Below are positions 27,664 through 36,571 of a DNA stretch of 64,000 nt, one piece after another; the first letter of the stretch is position 1, and each line of letters begins with the position of its first letter. The notes beneath the pieces were generated by a model. It did no database searches and was not told where the DNA came from. It was given only the letters and a program-made list of their open reading frames with translations. The stretch spans positions 1 through 64,000 of the forward strand of contig NZ_JABMCQ010000002.1 in the NCBI RefSeq assembly GCF_013179575.1. Direction: 5' to 3'. Origin of the DNA: Sphingobacterium shayense. GTDB lineage: Bacteria > Bacteroidota > Bacteroidia > Sphingobacteriales > Sphingobacteriaceae. The position numbers were made by a program, and so were the translations under genes.

Positions 27664-27725
27664 AACAAGCCAGATCACAATAAATATTTTTTAAAGATAA
27701 TAGTTAATACAGTAAAAAAGATAAT

Positions 27726-29270
27726 ATGAAGAAAATAGGAATTACATTGGTGACCGCTTTGGTGGGTGGCGCTGTGGCTATCGGAGGTTATAAGCTTTTG
27801 GAAAGCAAGCAGGCTGAACACATGAGTTTTGAAGAAAAACAAAATGTGTTTTATGCCAGCAATCCCCTGCCTGATATGATTTCCTCAACGGGGAACCCAG
27901 ATTTTACAGAAGCGGCGGCCGCAGTGTCACCGGGAGTTGTACATATAAAAGTGACCATGACAGCACGAGGTAGTCAGCGTGGAGGTGGTCAAGCCTCGCC
28001 ATTTGACATGTTCGAGGAGTTTTTCGGTATGCCTCAACAGCGTCCCCAGTCACGTCCACGACAGGCAATGGCATCAGGATCGGGCGTTATGATTTCGAAT
28101 GACGGATACATTGTCACAAATAACCACGTTGTAGAAGACGCAGACAAGATTGAAGTGCAATTAACGAATCAACGGTCTTATGAAGCGAAGGTTATTGGAA
28201 GAGATCCTGACTTTGACTTAGCGTTACTTAAAATTAATGCTACGAATCTCCCCTTTGTTAAATTTGGTGACTCTGATAATGTTCGTATTGGAGAATGGGT
28301 TCTTGCGGTAGGATATCCTTTAAGTTTGCAGTCTACTGTGACCGCAGGGATCGTTAGCGCGAAAGGACGACAGATCGGTATATTAGGTGAACAACAAAAC
28401 ACACCATATGGATACGGACAGCCTGAAGAACCAATTGTGCGAACTGCTGTTGAGTCGTTTATTCAAACAGATGCGGTAATCAACAAAGGAAATAGCGGAG
28501 GAGCGTTGGTTAATGCGCGCGGAGAGTTAATCGGTATTAATGCTGCGATTGCATCCCCAACCGGTGTATACGCCGGATACGGTTTTGCTATTCCTGTCAA
28601 CCTTGTTAAAAAAATCATTAATGATTTCAAAGAATTTGGAGCAGTGCAACGTGGTTATGTGGGTGTTAGCTTCCGCGAAGTAGATGAGGCTATTCGTGAG
28701 AAATATAGTATCGATGACGTTCAGGGACTATATGTGTTAGATGTAGTAGAGGGTGGTGCAGCTGCAGGCAGCGGTATTAAGCAAGGCGATATTATCACTA
28801 AGGTAGAAGGCAAGACAGTATTTTCGTCGTCGGATTTGCAAGAGCGTGTAGCTCGACTTAGCCCTGGTGATAAAGTGAAAATTACGTACAAACGCGATGG
28901 AAAAGAAAAGGATGTGACTTTGACGCTCAAAGGACGTGAGACCAAGGCGAAAGAAGAAGCGGCGGGAAGTAATAAAAGCGGCGCTGAAATTTTTAATAAA
29001 CTAGGTGCTAGTTTCAAGGCAGCTACTGACGCTCAGAAAAAACACTATGGAATCAGTTCAGGCGTTGTAGTAACTCAGGTTCATCGTGAAGGGATCTTTG
29101 GATATTTTGGTGTTGAGCGTGGGCTGATTGTAACGCATGTTAATGGTAAACCTGTTAACAATGTTGATCAAATAGAATCAGCACTAGCCGATACTAAACG
29201 TAATATTGTGCGGATCACGGGGGTTTCAGATAACGGAACGGTAGAATTCAATTTCCCAATTGAATATTAA
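27726..29270 (+). CDS. Do/HtrA-family periplasmic serine protease
   Basis: A 514-residue HtrA/DegP protein. An N-terminal hydrophobic segment (residues 5-20) serves as signal or anchor. The chymotrypsin-like domain carries His134 (TNNHVVEDAD), Asp164 (DFDLALLKI) and Ser257 (NKGNSGGALV). Two PDZ domains follow (about 315-400 and 420-510). It degrades or refolds misfolded envelope proteins. Its N-terminus and length are typical for Sphingobacteriales. It is monocistronic: it has its own promoter and is followed by a terminator hairpin. Confidence 0.95.
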   Translation: MKKIGITLVTALVGGAVAIGGYKLLESKQAEHMSFEEKQNVFYASNPLPDMISSTGNPDFTEAAAAVSPGVVHIKVTMTARGSQRGGGQASPFDMFEEFFGMPQQRPQSRPRQAMASGSGVMISNDGYIVTNNHVVEDADKIEVQLTNQRSYEAKVIGRDPDFDLALLKINATNLPFVKFGDSDNVRIGEWVLAVGYPLSLQSTVTAGIVSAKGRQIGILGEQQNTPYGYGQPEEPIVRTAVESFIQTDAVINKGNSGGALVNARGELIGINAAIASPTGVYAGYGFAIPVNLVKKIINDFKEFGAVQRGYVGVSFREVDEAIREKYSIDDVQGLYVLDVVEGGAAAGSGIKQGDIITKVEGKTVFSSSDLQERVARLSPGDKVKITYKRDGKEKDVTLTLKGRETKAKEEAAGSNKSGAEIFNKLGASFKAATDAQKKHYGISSGVVVTQVHREGIFGYFGVERGLIVTHVNGKPVNNVDQIESALADTKRNIVRITGVSDNGTVEFNFPIEY

Positions 29271-29294
29271 AATAATTTTGGTTGATTAGATTAG

Positions 29295-29323
29295 GGTGGG
29301 TCAGTTTTGATCCACCTTTTTCT
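29295..29323 (+). terminator. Rho-independent terminator after htrA
   Basis: An 8-bp stem (29295-29302 with 29309-29316, one G-T mismatch) encloses a short loop and is followed by a T-rich tract. It lies 25 bp after the htrA stop. Confidence 0.7.
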
Positions 29324-29356
29324 TTGCTATCTAGGTATTAATCGTATTTTCGTAAT

Positions 29357-29800
29357 ATGAAGATTTTGATGGTTTGTCTAGGGAATATATGTAGGTCACC
29401 CCTCGCGCATGGTATATTAGCACATCTCGTGAAACAAGAAGGGCTCGACTGGGATGTCGATTCCGCAGGTACAGGGGATTGGCATGTTGGACAGCAACCG
29501 GATAGGCGTTCGGTAGCTGTTGCTAAAAAGTTTAATATTGATATATCTACACAACGAGCGCAACTATTTCAAACGTCATTTTTTGATGAATACGATCATA
29601 TCTTCGTTATGGATGAGAGTAATTATAACGACGTTATTGCGTTAGCGCGAAATGATGAGGACCGAAGGAAAGTAAGAATGTTTCTTCTTGACGGAGAAGT
29701 TCCTGACCCGTATTTTGATGCCACTCAATTTGAATCAGTTTACCTTATGATTGAAAATCGCTGTAAAGAATTGGTGCGGGAATTAAAAAGCGAGGTTTAA
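29357..29800 (+). CDS. Low-molecular-weight protein-tyrosine phosphatase
   Basis: A 147-residue LMW-PTP with the P-loop CLGNICRS (CX5R; Cys7 nucleophile, Arg13) at the N-terminus and the general-acid motif DPYFD near residue 118. It dephosphorylates tyrosine phosphate; in bacteria partners are often BY-kinases of capsule systems, none of which is present nearby. Length is typical. A near-consensus -7 box (TATTTTCG) lies only 5 bp upstream of the start. Confidence 0.93.
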   Translation: MKILMVCLGNICRSPLAHGILAHLVKQEGLDWDVDSAGTGDWHVGQQPDRRSVAVAKKFNIDISTQRAQLFQTSFFDEYDHIFVMDESNYNDVIALARNDEDRRKVRMFLLDGEVPDPYFDATQFESVYLMIENRCKELVRELKSEV

Positions 29801-29940
29801 ATTACTTCGTTGTACAGTCGTCTTTTGCTATTTCCTTCAGTTCTGATAGAAGTCCTTTTTATTTTCCTATTTTTGCTACGTTGGGTTAGTTACTTAAAAC
29901 GTTATTAATCTTTTGCATAAAACACGAATTAAAAATTGAA

Positions 29941-30291
29941 ATGAAAGCATCTGAAGTAAATAAAAAATGGGCCAAACTGCAGGAGACGATTGCAACAGAA
30001 TTCGACATGGAGCTTCCCGATATGAAGGTATTACTTTTTTTGATCGGAGTACAAGAACTTGGTAAGGGTCCGCAGGAGTTTTCGAAAAGGGAAAAAGAGG
30101 AACTTATGCATATTGCGACCTGCCGGATGTTTAGTGCGATGGGTTTCTACGAACTGAACGGACTTGATGAAGATGGATGGCCTCATTGGGAACTGGTGAA
30201 ACCTATACCAAACTATACCTTGCTTGAACAAGAACTTATAATGAAGTCGCTTATAATTGATTATTTTCAGGATACATATGCGTTATCCTAA
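29941..30291 (+). CDS. Conserved hypothetical protein (Bacteroidota)
   Basis: A 116-residue soluble acidic protein, predicted largely helical, without signal peptide. It has a distinctive LLFLIGVQELGKGP segment and a hydrophilic middle. I recognise it only as the kind of short conserved protein found beside cyclophilin genes in Sphingobacteriales; no function can be assigned. It starts 140 bp after the phosphatase and 15 bp before the cyclophilin gene, so co-transcription with the latter is likely. Confidence 0.7.
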   Translation: MKASEVNKKWAKLQETIATEFDMELPDMKVLLFLIGVQELGKGPQEFSKREKEELMHIATCRMFSAMGFYELNGLDEDGWPHWELVKPIPNYTLLEQELIMKSLIIDYFQDTYALS

Positions 30292-30306
30292 ACTTAAAAA
30301 ATACGA

Positions 30307-31071
30307 ATGAAGGAACTATTAAAGAAGACTCTACTTTTTACATTTTGTTTATTTATTTCTGCAACGGTTTTCGGGAAAAAGCCAGTTTTTCACTACATAC
30401 ACATTGATACTGATAAAGGGAGTTGTCTTTTAAAACTTTATAATGAAACACCTACGCATCGAGATAATTTTGTGAAATTGGTTCGTGAAGGATATTATGA
30501 GGATCTGATGTTTCACCGCGTTATCAACAATTTTATGATACAGGGGGGAGATCCTGATTCTAGGTTCGCTGCAGAGAAGCAAGCATTGGGCGATGGAGGA
30601 CCTGACTATACATTGCCGGCAGAAATTTATGAAGGCTTAATTCATAAGAAGGGCGCTGTTGGTGCCGCTCGTGACAATAATCCCGCGAAGCGATCCTCTG
30701 CATCGCAATTTTATCTTGTTCAAGGTCACGTTTTTACACAGGCAGGTTTAGATTCTCTGGAGCAATTTCGCTTAAAAGGAAAAAAGCTAACCCCCCTGCA
30801 ACGTGAAACATATTCAACTATCGGCGGAGCACCCCATCTAGATAATAATTATACGGTCTTTGGAGAATTAATTAAGGGAGTTGAAACTATCGATAATATT
30901 GCGAGCGTTGAAACGGACACGCGCGATAGACCTATAAACGACGTTAGAATGACGATGAAAGTATTGACAAGACGGGAAGCACTGAATCTGGAACGAGAGC
31001 AAGCTGGTCTACCGGCTAAAAATGGTGCATTAACTAAATTTTTTGACCTATTTTCCTCGCCTAATTACTGA
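30307..31071 (+). CDS. Peptidyl-prolyl cis-trans isomerase, cyclophilin type
   Basis: A 254-residue secreted cyclophilin. A signal peptide (hydrophobic residues 8-20) is followed by the cyclophilin core with FHRVINNFMIQGGDPDS, FYLVQGHVFTQ and NYTVFGELIKGVETID blocks. An insertion of about 30 residues (LDSLEQFRLKGKKLTP) before the FGEL block is typical of Bacteroidota homologues. It catalyses proline isomerisation in the periplasm. The final base of its stop is the first base of the next start (TGATG). Confidence 0.92.
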   Translation: MKELLKKTLLFTFCLFISATVFGKKPVFHYIHIDTDKGSCLLKLYNETPTHRDNFVKLVREGYYEDLMFHRVINNFMIQGGDPDSRFAAEKQALGDGGPDYTLPAEIYEGLIHKKGAVGAARDNNPAKRSSASQFYLVQGHVFTQAGLDSLEQFRLKGKKLTPLQRETYSTIGGAPHLDNNYTVFGELIKGVETIDNIASVETDTRDRPINDVRMTMKVLTRREALNLEREQAGLPAKNGALTKFFDLFSSPNY

Positions 31072-31835
31072 TGAAAATAATTACTTATAACGTAAACGGG
31101 CTACGAGCGGCGTTAAAAAAAGACTGGTTGGGTTGGCTTAAAAATGTAAATGCGGATGTCGTTTGTTTACAAGAGATTAAAGCGACGCCCGATCAGGTTC
31201 CAGAGGTTGCTATATTGGAACAATTAGGTTATGAGCATTATTGGTATCCAGCACAGAAAAAAGGATATAGCGGCACAGCTATCTTTACTCGTATTTCTCC
31301 GACACAAATCATATATGGTTGTGGGCATGAGGATTATGATTTTGAGGGAAGGGTAATTCGTGCCGATTTTGACGATGTGTCTGTAATGAGTGTTTACTTC
31401 CCTTCGGGAACAACAGGAGACATACGACAAGATTTTAAATACATGTTTCTGGATGATTTTCAGCAATATAGTGACAAATTGCTATTAGAAAGACCAAATT
31501 TAGTTATTTGTGGAGACTATAATATATGCCACCGAGCGATTGATATACATAATCCAAAGTCAAATGCGAATAGTTCTGGATTTCTTCCAGCAGAACGTGA
31601 ATGGATGGAAAATTTTATCAATTCGGGGTACGTCGATTCTTTTAGGCAGTTCAACCCTGAGCCGCATAATTACACGTGGTGGAGCTATCGTGCAGGTGCT
31701 AGGGCAAGAAATTTGGGTTGGCGTATTGATTATAATATGGTATCTAATGCCCTTTCTGACAGAATAATTGCCGCTGAAATTATTCCCTCGGCCGTTCATT
31801 CGGATCATTGTCCAGTACTTCTCGAACTACAGTAG
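31071..31835 (+). CDS. xth: Exodeoxyribonuclease III
   Basis: A 254-residue EEP-fold nuclease. The metal and catalytic residues are clear: NVNGLRAAL at the N-terminus, CLQEIKA (metal Glu), GDYNICH and a C-terminal SDHCPV His motif. It is an AP endonuclease/3'-5' exonuclease of base-excision repair. Its start overlaps the cyclophilin stop, an accidental-looking but common operon arrangement in this phylum. Convergent with queD. Confidence 0.94.
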   Translation: MKIITYNVNGLRAALKKDWLGWLKNVNADVVCLQEIKATPDQVPEVAILEQLGYEHYWYPAQKKGYSGTAIFTRISPTQIIYGCGHEDYDFEGRVIRADFDDVSVMSVYFPSGTTGDIRQDFKYMFLDDFQQYSDKLLLERPNLVICGDYNICHRAIDIHNPKSNANSSGFLPAEREWMENFINSGYVDSFRQFNPEPHNYTWWSYRAGARARNLGWRIDYNMVSNALSDRIIAAEIIPSAVHSDHCPVLLELQ

Positions 31836-31859
31836 AGAACAATAATATTCTGAATACGG

Positions 31860-32282
31860 CTAAAGTGAATTATATGTTGCTGAACATTTTGCTGTTTCTT
31901 CAACCCGGCAGGCCATAAGTTTTACAGGATAACCTTTAAGTTGAAGAGGTCCGATTTCTTCAACTAGATATTCTGCAATTCGTTCAGCGGTTGGATTGAA
32001 TGGGACGACAACTAAACTTTCCGGTGAAACAGCCTTCAACGATACAAGTAACTCATCTTTCTCCCAGATCAGAAATTTGTGATCGAAGTTATCTTCAAGC
32101 CATTGACATAAAGCTGATTTAATAACTGAGAAATCCACAACGCGGCCTACGGCATCGAGTTCGGTAGCGGCAACCGTAAAATGGATACGGTAATTGTGTC
32201 CATGCAAAAACTGGCACTTGCCTTCATGCCCTACAACACGATGCCCGCATGAAATGTCATGGTATCTTTCAGCAATTATCAT
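31860..32282 (-). CDS. queD: 6-carboxy-5,6,7,8-tetrahydropterin synthase
   Basis: A 140-residue QueD/PTPS-family enzyme. Zinc ligands His14, His27 and His29 and the catalytic Cys23 are in place (GHRVVGH, GKCQFLHGHNY). A further DHKFL and a late ECRVEET-like block (CRVEETAKC) complete the fold. It makes the carboxypterin intermediate of queuosine/preQ0 synthesis from dihydroneopterin triphosphate. No other que genes are nearby. A TATATTTG -7 box ends only 4 bp before its start codon. Confidence 0.94.
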   Translation of the reverse strand: MIIAERYHDISCGHRVVGHEGKCQFLHGHNYRIHFTVAATELDAVGRVVDFSVIKSALCQWLEDNFDHKFLIWEKDELLVSLKAVSPESLVVVPFNPTAERIAEYLVEEIGPLQLKGYPVKLMACRVEETAKCSATYNSL

Positions 32283-32286
32283 AAGG

Positions 32287-32294
32287 CAAATATA
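32287..32294 (-). promoter_or_regulatory. -7 promoter box close to the queD start
   Basis: On the minus strand TATATTTG matches TAnnTTTG exactly and ends 4 bp before the queD ATG, so transcription would begin at or next to the start codon. No clear -33 TTG at normal spacing is seen. Confidence 0.4.
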
Positions 32295-32379
32295 GTAATT
32301 GATTTCCGAGCTTCTATTATCCCTAACGACACATTTTAGAGCGCGGCTACTCGCACGGGCTCTAAAAAGGTTTAAATAA

Positions 32380-33543
32380 TTAAATTAATCGCCCAGGGAA
32401 TTGGGATACATTTTCTAAGGTTAGTTGCTGCATCACCTGATAAAGCTGTGCTTTGAACATATTTATCGTATGCTCCCCCCCTTGATTTCCTAAAGCACCC
32501 ACGCCATACATAAAAGGTCTTCCCATGAAATTGAATTCTGACCCTACAGCGTGTGCCCTAGCTAGATCTACTCCAGATCTTATGCCGCCGTCGAGCATGA
32601 TTTTGATTTTCTCTTTATATGATGGGTTTTGTGCTAAGTGTGTTAAAGATTTTATTGATGACTCACCTGCGTCAATTTGACGTCCTCCGTGGTTCGAAAC
32701 GATGACCCCGTCGACCCCTAGACTTATAGCAGCTTGCATGTCTTGGTCTGTTGTAATTCCTTTAAGTACTAATGGACCGTTCCAGATATCACGTATAGCT
32801 TTGACCTTTTCTATATTGACTTTTCCAGTGAACGTACGGTTCATAAACTGTCCAAGTTGGGCTAAATCAAGGCCCTTTTCCATATATGGTTTAAGTGTTG
32901 CAAACGATGGGATTCCGTGCTGTAAGGTTTTTATACCCCAAGTCGGTCGTAACATAGCTTGAATAACATTAGAAATATTCATCTTCGGAGGCATGGAGAG
33001 CCCGCTCTTGATTTCTCTATAACGTAGTCCGAAGGATGGTACGTCGACAAGGACCACTAGCACTGGACATTCAACGTCTTTCAATCGGCGAAGAATATCA
33101 TCTCGCAGCCTGTTTTCTGTAGGGTGGTAAAGTTGAAACCAAGCTTTCCCGTCGGAAACTTCGGCTATTCGTTCGATACTGGCTGTCGATACTGTACTTA
33201 ATATGTAAGGGACATCGTGTTTAGCGGCAGCTTTTGCAAGAATCTCGGGAGCGTTTGGCCACATTAACCCTTGAAGGCCGATAGGAGAGATTCCAAAAGG
33301 AGCGCTGTAACGTCTTCCAAAAAGTTCGACTGACATGTCGACGTCGCCAGCGACATGAAGATACTGTGGTTTTAAATAAATTTCATCAAAATCGTTCTCA
33401 TTTCTGAAGAGATTTAATTCTTCGTTCGTTCCACCGTCTAAATAATCAAACGCAAATTTGGGGATACGTGATTTTGCCTTCTTTCTTAAATCTGTTACTG
33501 AAGGATATTTAGAATTGTACTGAAATGCAATTTTTTTACTCAT
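32380..33543 (-). CDS. lldD: FMN-dependent alpha-hydroxy-acid (L-lactate) dehydrogenase
   Basis: A TIM-barrel FMN enzyme of about 387 residues (start chosen at ATG 33543 in front of MSKKIAFQYN; an in-frame upstream ATG at 33591 would add 16 residues with no family resemblance). Signature blocks: FDYLDGGTNEE near the start, SNHGGRQIDAG (active-site His and Arg) and LDGGIRSGVD plus GRPFMYG for FMN phosphate binding. It oxidises L-lactate or a related 2-hydroxy acid to the keto acid, feeding quinones. Monocistronic; substrate by homology only. Confidence 0.85.
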   Translation of the reverse strand: MSKKIAFQYNSKYPSVTDLRKKAKSRIPKFAFDYLDGGTNEELNLFRNENDFDEIYLKPQYLHVAGDVDMSVELFGRRYSAPFGISPIGLQGLMWPNAPEILAKAAAKHDVPYILSTVSTASIERIAEVSDGKAWFQLYHPTENRLRDDILRRLKDVECPVLVVLVDVPSFGLRYREIKSGLSMPPKMNISNVIQAMLRPTWGIKTLQHGIPSFATLKPYMEKGLDLAQLGQFMNRTFTGKVNIEKVKAIRDIWNGPLVLKGITTDQDMQAAISLGVDGVIVSNHGGRQIDAGESSIKSLTHLAQNPSYKEKIKIMLDGGIRSGVDLARAHAVGSEFNFMGRPFMYGVGALGNQGGEHTINMFKAQLYQVMQQLTLENVSQFPGRLI

Positions 33544-33674
33544 GAAAACCAACGTTTTATAATGTTGGGGTCGAAGATACACACTAATCATTAATTTACC
33601 ATCCTGTACAAGGCTGTTTCACTTTAAGTGTGTTATTTTTTTGGAATTTAATTTGTAATTCTTATCTTAGCAGC

Positions 33675-33777
33675 GCTTATAGAGAAAGGCCGAGGGAATA
33701 GACCCGCTGAAGCCTTAGCAACCTGTCCTTTGACAAGGTGCTACATTCTACTCCGCAAATAGCAGAGAAAGATAAGC
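33675..33777 (+). ncRNA. SAM-I (S-box) riboswitch upstream of metE
   Basis: The leader contains the S-box core: AGAGAAAGGCCGAGGGA, then GACCC, a GCTGAAGCC block and AGCAACC, followed by the P3/P4 region. P1 can be formed by 33675-33680 with 33772-33777. SAM binding would repress the downstream methionine synthase. No U-tract terminator is visible between aptamer and metE, so control is probably translational or uses another mechanism. The match to the S-box consensus is strong by eye; a covariance search would settle it. Confidence 0.9.
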
Positions 33778-33852
33778 TGAGATACTGTTCTGGTGTCCTT
33801 CTCTCCAAGCATCAATATTTAAGGAAAGAAAAAATTTAACAAGCACACATTT

Positions 33853-36165
33853 ATGTTATTAACAAACAATTTAGGGTACCCGCGTGTGGGTCCATTCCGC
33901 GAATTGAAAAAGGCCAATGAAGCATATTGGGCAAAAAAAATTAGCGCGGATGAGTTATTACAAGCCGGGAAGAAAATTCGTGAAGGCAACTGGAAGACGC
34001 AACAGAACGCTGGTATTGACTTGATTCCTTCGAATGATTTTTCGTTTTATGATCAAGTATTGGACTTATCTTTAACTGTTGGCGCAATTCCTACACGTTA
34101 CAATTCTCTTTTAGATAAAGTAGATCGTCAATATAACTTAGATTTGTATTACGCGATGGCTCGTGGTTTTCAGCAAGACGGCGTAGACGTAACTGCGATG
34201 GAAATGACGAAATGGTTCGATACGAATTATCACTATATCGTTCCTGAATTCACAAAAGATCAAACTTTCAAATTGACATCTGAGAAATTTTTAAGTGAAT
34301 ATAACGAAGCTAAAAATTTAGGGATAGAAACTAAACCAGTATTAATTGGTCCTATCACGTATCTTCTAGTTGGTAAAGAAAAGGAATCGGGGTTCAACCG
34401 TATTGATCTTATCGATAGATTACTACCGGTATACGAGGAAATTTTAGGTAAGCTAGCTGATGCAGGAGCAAAATACGTTCAAATCGACGAGCCTTTCTTA
34501 GCTTTGGATTTAGATGTTGATACACGTGCTCTTTACAGTAAGGTATTTGCAAAATTAGCTGCTGCAGCAAAAGATATTAAGTTAATCGTTGCAACGTATT
34601 TTGAAGCATTAGGCGATAACGAAGAGACTGCATTAAATTTGCCGGTGTACGCATTACACGTAGATTTAGTTCGTGGTGAAAACCAATTGGATACTGTTTT
34701 GGCGAAAGTTCCAGCGTCCTTAACACTTTCTTTAGGTGTTGTTGAAGGTAGAAATATATGGAAAAATGATTATGAACAATCATTAGCCAAAATTAAGCAA
34801 GCTGTTGATATTTTAGGTGCTGATCGTGTTTGGGTTGCACCTTCATCATCGTTGTTACATGTACCTTTTGATTTGGATAACGAGGATAATGAAGAATCGT
34901 TACCTGCTGAAGTTAAAAATTGGTTAGCATTCGCTAAGCAGAAGTTGGCAGAAGTAAAAGATCTTGCTGTACTAAGTGGTGGTGATTTTGACGAGGCGAC
35001 ATCGGAGCGATTCCGCGCTAATAAGGCTGCAGCTGAAAGCCGCCGTACCTCTCCGTTAATACACAAGCCAGAAGTTAAAGAGCGTACTGCTAATATTACC
35101 GATGACGATGCACGGCGTACTTCTGTTTTTGGTGCACGTAAGGCAGCACAACTTGCAAAATTTAATTTGCCGGCATTTGCAACTACGACGATTGGTTCAT
35201 TTCCACAAACAAAAGATGTACGTAAGTGGAGAGCGGACCTTAAAAAAGGCGCAATTTCTCAAGAGCAATATGATAAAGAAATTGCAGAGGAAACAGAAAG
35301 AACAATTCGTTTACAAGAAGAGTTAGACATTGACGTATTAGTTCACGGAGAATTCGAACGTAACGATATGGTCGAATATTTCGGTGAACAATTAGCGGGA
35401 TACGCATTTACTAAGAACGGATGGGTTCAATCGTATGGTTCGCGTTGCGTTAAACCGCCAGTAATATATGGTGATGTCTATCGTCCAGCAGACATGACTG
35501 TTCGTTGGTCAGCATATGCACAATCATTGACAACCCGGCCGGTAAAAGGTATGTTGACGGGTCCTGTAACAATCTTACAATGGTCATTCGTCCGTAACGA
35601 TCAACCGCGTTCGACAACTACATACCAAATTGCGCTCGCTATTCTTGATGAGGTTCAGGCCTTAGAGAAAGCAGGTATTAAAATTATACAAATTGATGAG
35701 CCGGCTATCCGTGAGGGATTGCCTTTACGCAAAGCTGATCAGCAAGAATACTTAAACTGGGCAGTCCGTGCATTCCGGGTCTCGTCGTCAAATGTGGATG
35801 ATGATACACAGATTCATACACATATGTGTTATTCTGAGTTTAATGATATCATTCAAGATATCGCAGCAATGGATGCAGACGTGATTACCATCGAAACTTC
35901 ACGTTCCCAAATGGAGCTCTTAGATGCGTTTGCAGGAGAATTTAAATATCCAAATGATATTGGTCCCGGTGTTTATGATATCCATTCCCCGCGTGTTCCA
36001 AGCACTGAGGAGATGGTAGATCTATTACGTAAAGCGAAGGCTGTAGTGCCAGCTGAGCAACTTTGGGTAAATCCAGATTGTGGACTAAAAACTCGTGCAT
36101 GGCCAGAGACGAAAGCCGCTTTGGAGTCTATGGTCGAAGCTGCAAAAATTTTGCGTGCCGAATAA
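33853..36165 (+). CDS. metE: Cobalamin-independent methionine synthase
   Basis: A 770-residue MetE of normal length. The N-terminal barrel begins NNLGYPRVGPFRELKKA. Zinc ligands in the C-terminal barrel are His657 and Cys659 (HTHMCYSEF) and Cys743 (NPDCGLKTR). It transfers a methyl group from 5-methyl-THF-triglutamate to homocysteine. The SAM-I riboswitch just upstream explains its regulation, and a terminator follows 23 bp after the stop, so it is a single-gene unit. Confidence 0.97.
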   Translation: MLLTNNLGYPRVGPFRELKKANEAYWAKKISADELLQAGKKIREGNWKTQQNAGIDLIPSNDFSFYDQVLDLSLTVGAIPTRYNSLLDKVDRQYNLDLYYAMARGFQQDGVDVTAMEMTKWFDTNYHYIVPEFTKDQTFKLTSEKFLSEYNEAKNLGIETKPVLIGPITYLLVGKEKESGFNRIDLIDRLLPVYEEILGKLADAGAKYVQIDEPFLALDLDVDTRALYSKVFAKLAAAAKDIKLIVATYFEALGDNEETALNLPVYALHVDLVRGENQLDTVLAKVPASLTLSLGVVEGRNIWKNDYEQSLAKIKQAVDILGADRVWVAPSSSLLHVPFDLDNEDNEESLPAEVKNWLAFAKQKLAEVKDLAVLSGGDFDEATSERFRANKAAAESRRTSPLIHKPEVKERTANITDDDARRTSVFGARKAAQLAKFNLPAFATTTIGSFPQTKDVRKWRADLKKGAISQEQYDKEIAEETERTIRLQEELDIDVLVHGEFERNDMVEYFGEQLAGYAFTKNGWVQSYGSRCVKPPVIYGDVYRPADMTVRWSAYAQSLTTRPVKGMLTGPVTILQWSFVRNDQPRSTTTYQIALAILDEVQALEKAGIKIIQIDEPAIREGLPLRKADQQEYLNWAVRAFRVSSSNVDDDTQIHTHMCYSEFNDIIQDIAAMDADVITIETSRSQMELLDAFAGEFKYPNDIGPGVYDIHSPRVPSTEEMVDLLRKAKAVVPAEQLWVNPDCGLKTRAWPETKAALESMVEAAKILRAE

Positions 36166-36188
36166 ATAATTAGTGATATAAAATAATA

Positions 36189-36225
36189 AACAGCCTGAAG
36201 TTCTACTTTAGGCTGTTTTCGTTTT
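36189..36225 (+). terminator. Terminator after metE
   Basis: A 12-bp stem (36189-36200 with 36206-36217, one G-T pair) with a short loop is followed by TTTTCGTTTT. Classic Rho-independent shape just after metE. Confidence 0.85.
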
Positions 36226-36327
36226 ACTGCTATCTGTGAAATATAGAGAACTGCTGTTTTTTAGAAAGATTGTTTTTCAGTAATCTAACTTTTTCTTCGA
36301 TCGATTGTTATTCAGTAAAAGGAGGTT

Positions 36328-36504
36328 ATGATGAAATCGTTTATAAATATTTTTATTTTTGTCTTTTTAACAGTAATTCTCACTAGTTGCGAACTAATAG
36401 AGGGTATATTCGAGGCGGGGGTTTGGTCCGGCGTTATCATCGTTGTTTTGGTGATTGTTTTGATTTTATGGTTAATCGTAAAGGTTCTCGGTAGAAATAA
36501 ATAG
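36328..36504 (+). CDS. 58-residue small lipoprotein with C-terminal membrane helix
   Basis: A short gene of 58 codons, preceded by a perfect Shine-Dalgarno GGAGG (36321-36325), unusual for this phylum, and starting with two ATG codons (36328 and 36331). The product has a signal core ending in lipobox LTSC (Cys21), then a short acidic segment and a second strongly hydrophobic helix (about residues 35-53) followed by a basic tail. Short lipoprotein/membrane peptides of this layout (SCELIEGIFEAG-like) are widespread in Bacteroidota, often misannotated. Function unknown. Confidence 0.7.
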   Translation: MMKSFINIFIFVFLTVILTSCELIEGIFEAGVWSGVIIVVLVIVLILWLIVKVLGRNK

Positions 36505-36571
36505 CGATGATTAACCACCTTTCAAGCGGCCTGTTTATGAGAGTGGGGTTTGTCTTGGGACACTAGAATTT

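Noticed and set aside
32334-32367. 9-bp perfect inverted repeat TTTTAGAGC/GCTCTAAAA as a terminator
   Set aside because: T residues are on the 5' side of the stem for both strands, with no U-tract after it; only a weak hairpin upstream of queD and downstream of lldD.
33544-33591. Upstream ATG for the alpha-hydroxy-acid dehydrogenase
   Set aside because: Adds 16 residues without family resemblance before the normal MSKKIAFQYN-like start.
36312-36518. 68-codon open frame on the minus strand
   Set aside because: It is antisense to the 58-residue lipoprotein, which has a strong Shine-Dalgarno and sensible signal peptide; the minus frame has neither.
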